NCBI GenBank assembly: GCA_964059975.1
Contig: CAXKXX010000007.1
Span: 1 to 64,000, forward strand
DNA from: CAXKXX01 sp964059975
Lineage (GTDB): Bacteria; Pseudomonadota; Gammaproteobacteria; Enterobacterales; Enterobacteriaceae
Length of the DNA: 64,000 bases
Direction: 5' to 3'
Numbering within the stretch: position 1 is the first letter of the stretch; each line of letters opens with the position of its first letter. The position numbers and the translations under genes were made by a program. The notes beneath the pieces are model-generated. The model was not told the DNA's origin. It did not search any database and worked only from the letters and a program-made list of their open reading frames with translations. This document shows positions 59,714 to 64,000 of the stretch, piece by piece.

Positions 59714-61187
59714 TTTGCGCGACTTGCTCGCTTTCTGTGTACCAAAGGCGCCCGAGCGTGCGCTTAGGGAAATGATTCTAGATAGCCGTATTGCTATGCA
59801 CGGCGATCTATTTATTGCCATCATGGGCCATAAGACAGATGGACGGCGCCACATCTCGGATGCTATTGATCAAGGTGTCTCTGCGGTGATTGCTGAAGCT
59901 AATGGTCAAGCTGAAAATGGCGCTATTGCAGAAATGCGCGGCGTTCCAATTATTTATTTAAGCCATCTGAACCAGCGTCTTTCCATGTTAGCTGGCCGTT
60001 TTTATCACCACCCCGACAAACGGATGTGTTTAATCGCTGTTACTGGAACAAATGGTAAAACAACTACCACGCAATTACTAGCACAATGGAGCCATCTTTT
60101 AGGCGAACTAAGTGCAGTAATGGGTACCATTGGAAATGGCTTATTTAATTATGTCTACCCCTCTAAGAACACAACTAGTTCTGCGATCGATCTTCAGCGC
60201 CAATTGCAAGATTTTTTTAAGAAAGGTGCAACTTTCGTAGCTATAGAAGTTTCATCTCATGGATTAATACAACACCGGGTAAAAGCTTTATCATTTACCG
60301 CTGCAGTTTTTACTAACCTAAGTCGTGATCATTTAGATTACCATGGTAGTATGACTAATTACGAAGCTGCGAAATGGAGGCTATTCGCCGAGCATGAGGT
60401 AAACAAGATAATCATTAATGCGGATGATCAAATCGGACGAAAATGGTTAAGAAAATTACCGCATGCCGTAGCAGTCACGATGCAGGACAATATCAGTCAA
60501 GGCTTTCAGGGCCAGTACCTAAAAACCACTGAGATCAATTATCACGATAACGGCGCTAATCTCTGTTTTAGCTCTAGCTGGGGTGATGGTGAAATATCAA
60601 TTCAATTAATCGGGTCATTTAACCTCAACAATTTGCTTTTAGCGATGGCAACACTCCTAGCATTAGGCTATCCCCTGAATAAGTTAGTTAAAACCAGCAG
60701 CCGTCTGAAGCCAGTTTGCGGGCGGATGGAGGTATTTAATGTCCCAGGAAAACCAATGGTGGTGGTAGATTACGCACATACCCCAGATGCCCTGAAAAAA
60801 GCTCTCATGGCAGTGCGCCGACATTGCCCAGGGCGGTTATGGTGTGTCTTCGGATGTGGCGGTAATCGCGATAAAGGAAAGCGGGCATTGATGGGGCGGA
60901 TTGCAGAACATCTTGCCGATCGAGTGGTTATCACTGACGATAATCCCCGAACTGAAGAACCGAAGACCATTATCAATGGTATCCTTAGCGGAATTCAAGA
61001 TGTAGAAAAAGTTCTTTTAATCTCTTGCCGAGAAGTCGCGGTGACCAGCGCGATTATGCAAGCGAAAAAAGAGGATGTAGTGCTCATAGCGGGTAAAGGA
61101 CATGAGGATTATCAACTAGTAGGAAATCGACGTCTAGAGTATTCTGACCGCACCACTGTTACTCGTCTTCTTGGGAGGCTCTCTTGA
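59700..61187 (+). CDS. murE: UDP-MurNAc-L-Ala-D-Glu:meso-DAP ligase
   Basis: Adds meso-diaminopimelate to the peptidoglycan precursor. ATP loop TGTNGKTTTT, EVSSHGL, NLSRDHLDYHG, and the DAP-recognition motif DDNPRTEEP. I use the GTG at 59700 inside ftsI: it gives VSDRNLRDLL against the E. coli GTG-started VADRNLRDLL and exactly 495 aa as in E. coli. Upstream ATGs (59631, 59661) would add unmatched residues. Overlaps murF by 4 bases. Confidence 0.96.
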   Translation: MSDRNLRDLLAFCVPKAPERALREMILDSRIAMHGDLFIAIMGHKTDGRRHISDAIDQGVSAVIAEANGQAENGAIAEMRGVPIIYLSHLNQRLSMLAGRFYHHPDKRMCLIAVTGTNGKTTTTQLLAQWSHLLGELSAVMGTIGNGLFNYVYPSKNTTSSAIDLQRQLQDFFKKGATFVAIEVSSHGLIQHRVKALSFTAAVFTNLSRDHLDYHGSMTNYEAAKWRLFAEHEVNKIIINADDQIGRKWLRKLPHAVAVTMQDNISQGFQGQYLKTTEINYHDNGANLCFSSSWGDGEISIQLIGSFNLNNLLLAMATLLALGYPLNKLVKTSSRLKPVCGRMEVFNVPGKPMVVVDYAHTPDALKKALMAVRRHCPGRLWCVFGCGGNRDKGKRALMGRIAEHLADRVVITDDNPRTEEPKTIINGILSGIQDVEKVLLISCREVAVTSAIMQAKKEDVVLIAGKGHEDYQLVGNRRLEYSDRTTVTRLLGRLS

Positions 61188-62557
61188 TCCAGGTTTCTCT
61201 TTTATCAATGGCTAAAATATTAAACAGTGACCTAATCGGGCCTGATAGACAAGTTATTGAAGTAACGACAGATACCCGTAAGGTAAGAGATGGCTGCCTA
61301 TTTATAGCTTTAAAAGGAAAGCGTTTCGATGCGCACGAGTTTTGCACTCATGCCGTGATTGCTGGGGCTAGAGCATTGCTTGTAAGTCGACGCTTAGCAT
61401 TAGATACACCGCAGTTAGTAGTAAAAGATACCCGATTGGCATTAGGGCAACTTGCCACATGGGTGCGTCAACAAGTGCCGGCACGTGTAATTGCACTAAC
61501 TGGTTCTTCTGGAAAAACATCAGTAAAAGAAATGACCGCTGCTATTCTAAGCGAGTGCGGCGAGGTACTGTACACTGAAGATAACTTTAATAATGATATA
61601 GGGGTGGCACTAACACTACTCAGATTAAAAGCGCAGCATCATTTTGCGGTGATTGAGCTAGGCGGCAACCATATTGGTGAAATTGCCTATACCAGCGCAC
61701 TAACACTTCCGAATACCGCTCTAATAAACAACCTTGCACCGGCTCATCTAGAAGGTTTCGGCTCATTATCAGGAGTCGCACAGGCAAAAGGAGAAATCTT
61801 TACCGGATTATTAGCTAATGGGATTGCAATCATCAACGAGGACAATAACGACTGGACGCAATGGAAAAGTATGCTGAGCGCTAAAACTGTCTGGCGTTTC
61901 TCAGAGAAGGCTAAAAAAGGAGCAGATTTCTTTGCCAAGAATATCCGGAGCGAAGGCAGTAATACGTACTTTCAGCTACACACCCCTTTTGGTCGCGCCG
62001 AGATGGCGATATCGTTGCCGGGCCGTCACAATGTGGCTAATGCACTGGCATCATCGGCACTAGCAATGTCTATTGGGGCCCCTCTTAAGGCAGTGTGTCG
62101 AGGATTAAAAAAATTTCGGGCAGTACCAGGTCGTATTTTCCCAATCGTATTGACCTCAAATAAGCTTTTGTTAGACGATAGCTACAACGCCAACATTGGG
62201 TCGATGTTAGCCGCAATAAAAGTGTTGGCGGAAATGCCAGGTTACCGCGTAATGGTGGTGGGTGACATAGATGAACTAGGTACATTAGAAAAAAAGTATC
62301 ATGCTCAAATGGGTAACATAGCCTATCTTCTAGGAATTAATAAAGTAATCAGCATTGGATACCTGAGTTCGGTGTTGAGCGAAGCATCGGGAAACGGCGA
62401 GCATTATCAAAATAAGAAAGACGTGGTTGACCGTGTGAGAGGATTACTCGAGAAACATGAGATTATTACTGTATTAATCAAGGGTTCTCGGCGCTCTGGA
62501 ATGGAACAAGTAGTCTATGCGTTACAGGAGAAAAGCAATGCTAGTTTGCTTTTATGA
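61184..62557 (+). CDS. murF: UDP-MurNAc-tripeptide:D-Ala-D-Ala ligase
   Basis: Adds the D-Ala-D-Ala dipeptide to complete the pentapeptide precursor. ATP loop TGSSGKTSVKE, ELGGNHIGEIAYT, HLEGFGS, PGRHNVANALA and DDSYNANIGSM. It starts at a TTG overlapping the murE stop, with a strong GGGAGG 5 bases upstream; the sequence then aligns from residue 1 (MIQVSLLSMAKIL). 457 aa against 452. Its 3' end overlaps mraY by 20 bases. Confidence 0.96.
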   Translation: MIQVSLLSMAKILNSDLIGPDRQVIEVTTDTRKVRDGCLFIALKGKRFDAHEFCTHAVIAGARALLVSRRLALDTPQLVVKDTRLALGQLATWVRQQVPARVIALTGSSGKTSVKEMTAAILSECGEVLYTEDNFNNDIGVALTLLRLKAQHHFAVIELGGNHIGEIAYTSALTLPNTALINNLAPAHLEGFGSLSGVAQAKGEIFTGLLANGIAIINEDNNDWTQWKSMLSAKTVWRFSEKAKKGADFFAKNIRSEGSNTYFQLHTPFGRAEMAISLPGRHNVANALASSALAMSIGAPLKAVCRGLKKFRAVPGRIFPIVLTSNKLLLDDSYNANIGSMLAAIKVLAEMPGYRVMVVGDIDELGTLEKKYHAQMGNIAYLLGINKVISIGYLSSVLSEASGNGEHYQNKKDVVDRVRGLLEKHEIITVLIKGSRRSGMEQVVYALQEKSNASLLL

Positions 62558-63620
62558 ATATTTTATAAAGCATCATTCGTCCTTGAGCGGATTTTATTGC
62601 TTGACGTTCAGATCAATCATCAGTCTTCTGACTTCGCTGCTTTTTACTCTATTTACAGGGTCTTTTGCGATCTCGTATTTGCAAAAAATGCATTACAATC
62701 AGGTAGTTAGGAGCGACGGGCCAGAATCGCACTTTAGAAAACGCGGCACGCCGACTATGGGTGGAATCATAATCCTAGCCTCCATCGTCATTTCAGTGGT
62801 GATGTGGGCTTATCTATCCAACCCTTATGTTTTGTGCATACTGATAGTGTTAGTAAGCTATGGAATTATCGGATTTATGGACGATTACAAGAAGATGGTA
62901 CATAAAAATACTAAAGGGATTCTTGCTGGATGGAAGTATTTCTGGCAATCAGTGATCGCGCTTATCGTCGCATTTACAATGTATAGCATGGGAAAAGGAA
63001 CGCCCGCTACAGAGCTAGTAGTTCCGTTCTTTAAGGACACCACGCCGCAGCTTGGGTTCTTATATGTGCTTTTAGCCTATTTAGTAATTGTTGGCACTAG
63101 CAACGCGGTAAACTTAACTGATGGACTTGATGGTCTGGCAATCGTACCAACGATTTTAGTGGCTTCCGGGTTTGCATTAGTGGCATGGGCAGAAGGTAAT
63201 ATACATTTTTCTAGATACTTACATATTCCGAACTTGAGTTATGCGAGTGAGTTAGTGATTGTCTGTGCTGCTATCATCGGTTCCGGGCTAGGATTCTTAT
63301 GGTTCAACACTTATCCTGCACAGATATTTATGGGAGACGTTGGTTCATTATCCTTGGGTGCTGGACTAGGCACTATAGCGATTCTTTTGCGTCAAGAGTT
63401 CTTACTATTAATTATGGGTGGTTTATTCGTGATTGAAACACTGTCGGTTATATTTCAAGTAGCATCCTTTAAATTACGAGGCCGACGTATTTTTCGCATG
63501 GCGCCTATTCATCATCACTATGAATTAAAAGGATGGCCAGAACCTCGTGTGATTGTACGGTTCTGGATTATTTCATTGATTCTTGTGCTGCTAGGTTTAG
63601 CGACGCTCAGAGCGCGCTAA
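62538..63620 (+). CDS. mraY: Phospho-MurNAc-pentapeptide translocase MraY
   Basis: Makes lipid I by joining phospho-MurNAc-pentapeptide to undecaprenyl phosphate; ten membrane helices. GPESHFRKRGTPTMGG, FMDDYKKM (Asp pair), NLTDGLDGLA, FMGDVGSLSLG and FRMAPIHHHYELKGW are all conserved. I start at the ATG at 62538, with GGAG 7 bases upstream and exactly 360 aa as in E. coli; the ATG at 62517 lies deeper in murF. It supplies the pathway whose carrier the YbjG protein recycles. Confidence 0.97.
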   Translation: MLVCFYEYFIKHHSSLSGFYCLTFRSIISLLTSLLFTLFTGSFAISYLQKMHYNQVVRSDGPESHFRKRGTPTMGGIIILASIVISVVMWAYLSNPYVLCILIVLVSYGIIGFMDDYKKMVHKNTKGILAGWKYFWQSVIALIVAFTMYSMGKGTPATELVVPFFKDTTPQLGFLYVLLAYLVIVGTSNAVNLTDGLDGLAIVPTILVASGFALVAWAEGNIHFSRYLHIPNLSYASELVIVCAAIIGSGLGFLWFNTYPAQIFMGDVGSLSLGAGLGTIAILLRQEFLLLIMGGLFVIETLSVIFQVASFKLRGRRIFRMAPIHHHYELKGWPEPRVIVRFWIISLILVLLGLATLRAR

Positions 63621-63622
63621 TC

Positions 63623-64000
63623 ATGCCAAATTATCAGGGTAAAAAAGTCGTCATCATTGGATTGGGGATCACCGGACTAGCCTGTGTTGATTTTTTTATA
63701 GCGCGGGGTATTGTGCCACGTATTATGGACACCCGTTTGTCACCGCCAGGTCTAAGTGACTTGCCAAGAAGCCTAAATCTTCACCTAGGTAATTTATGTC
63801 AGGATTGGCTATTAACTGCAGATTTAATTGTTGTGAGTCCAGGCGTAGCACTAGTAGAGCCAGCTTTGAGCATAGCAGCAGATGCTGGGGTAGAAATTAT
63901 CGGAGATATCGAACTGTTCTGCCGCGAAGCTCGAGCACCTATTGTCGCAATCACTGGATCTAATGGTAAAAGTACTGTTACTACTTTAGTAGGTGAGATG
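63623..64000 (+). CDS. murD: UDP-MurNAc-L-alanine:D-glutamate ligase, 5' part
   Basis: The first 126 codons, in frame to the window end. MPNYQGKKVVIIGLGITGLACVDFF is the UDP-binding Rossmann start, SPGVAL follows, and ITGSNGKSTVTTL is the ATP loop. It starts two bases after mraY, as in the E. coli cluster (ftsW and murG would follow). No sign of decay in the visible part. Confidence 0.96.
   Translation, partial: MPNYQGKKVVIIGLGITGLACVDFFIARGIVPRIMDTRLSPPGLSDLPRSLNLHLGNLCQDWLLTADLIVVSPGVALVEPALSIAADAGVEIIGDIELFCREARAPIVAITGSNGKSTVTTLVGEM

Overview
The window looks like part of the chromosome of a degrading, host-restricted Enterobacterales bacterium, most likely a Sodalis-like insect endosymbiont. 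I do not assign a species. Every well-preserved protein resembles its Escherichia/Yersinia/Sodalis counterpart, often at exactly the same length (PurA, MurE, MraY, AroK, IspB, PrlC, HflK). By my own addition only about 62% of the window is coding. The rest is very AT-rich, gene-free DNA containing visible fossils of genes. I see 40 protein genes (the last cut by the window end), one tRNA, no transposase, no phage gene and no CRISPR array.

Layout. (1) 251-20806 follows the E. coli 94-min order psd-rsgA-orn-tRNA-Gly-(queG)-tsaE-amiB-(mutL)-miaA-hfq-(hflX)-hflKC-purA-(nsrR)-rnr-rlmB-rpsF-priB-rpsR-rplI-(fklB)-cysQ. Names in parentheses are pseudogenes I could recover by reading broken frames. 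(2) 22604-28137 is tamA-tamB, followed by 3.3 kb of AT-rich desert. (3) 31435-36483 holds gmhA, then obgE-rpmA-rplU divergent from ispB. (4) ppa, then rsmJ-prlC (minus), an rlmJ fossil, and aroB-aroK (minus). (5) 45416-52481 has scattered single genes: a YbjG-type PAP2 phosphatase, sdaC, an orphan MFS transporter and ydjM, separated by kilobases of decayed DNA. (6) 56646-64000 is the dcw division/wall cluster rsmH-ftsL-ftsI-murE-murF-mraY-murD, tightly packed and overlapping, without a recognisable mraZ in front.

Together the intact genes describe a cell that still makes peptidoglycan with meso-DAP, divides with FtsI/FtsL, splits septa with AmiB, exports through TamAB, makes phosphatidylethanolamine, begins LPS heptose, makes the octaprenyl ubiquinone tail, and keeps at least two shikimate-pathway steps. 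It has lost accessory functions: mismatch repair (mutL), nitric-oxide sensing (nsrR), ribosome rescue (hflX), queuosine (queG) and one rRNA methylation (rlmJ).

The least expected signal is a set of perfect or near-perfect inverted repeats (stems 10-22 bp and one 30-bp palindrome) and exact short tandem duplications (13-23 bp). Several of the inverted repeats lie inside identifiable gene fossils, and the palindrome lies inside a live gene. They look like products of template switching and replication slippage in a genome with a dead mutL. I found no clear new multi-gene system; the one orphan gene whose role I cannot place is the MFS transporter at 50430.
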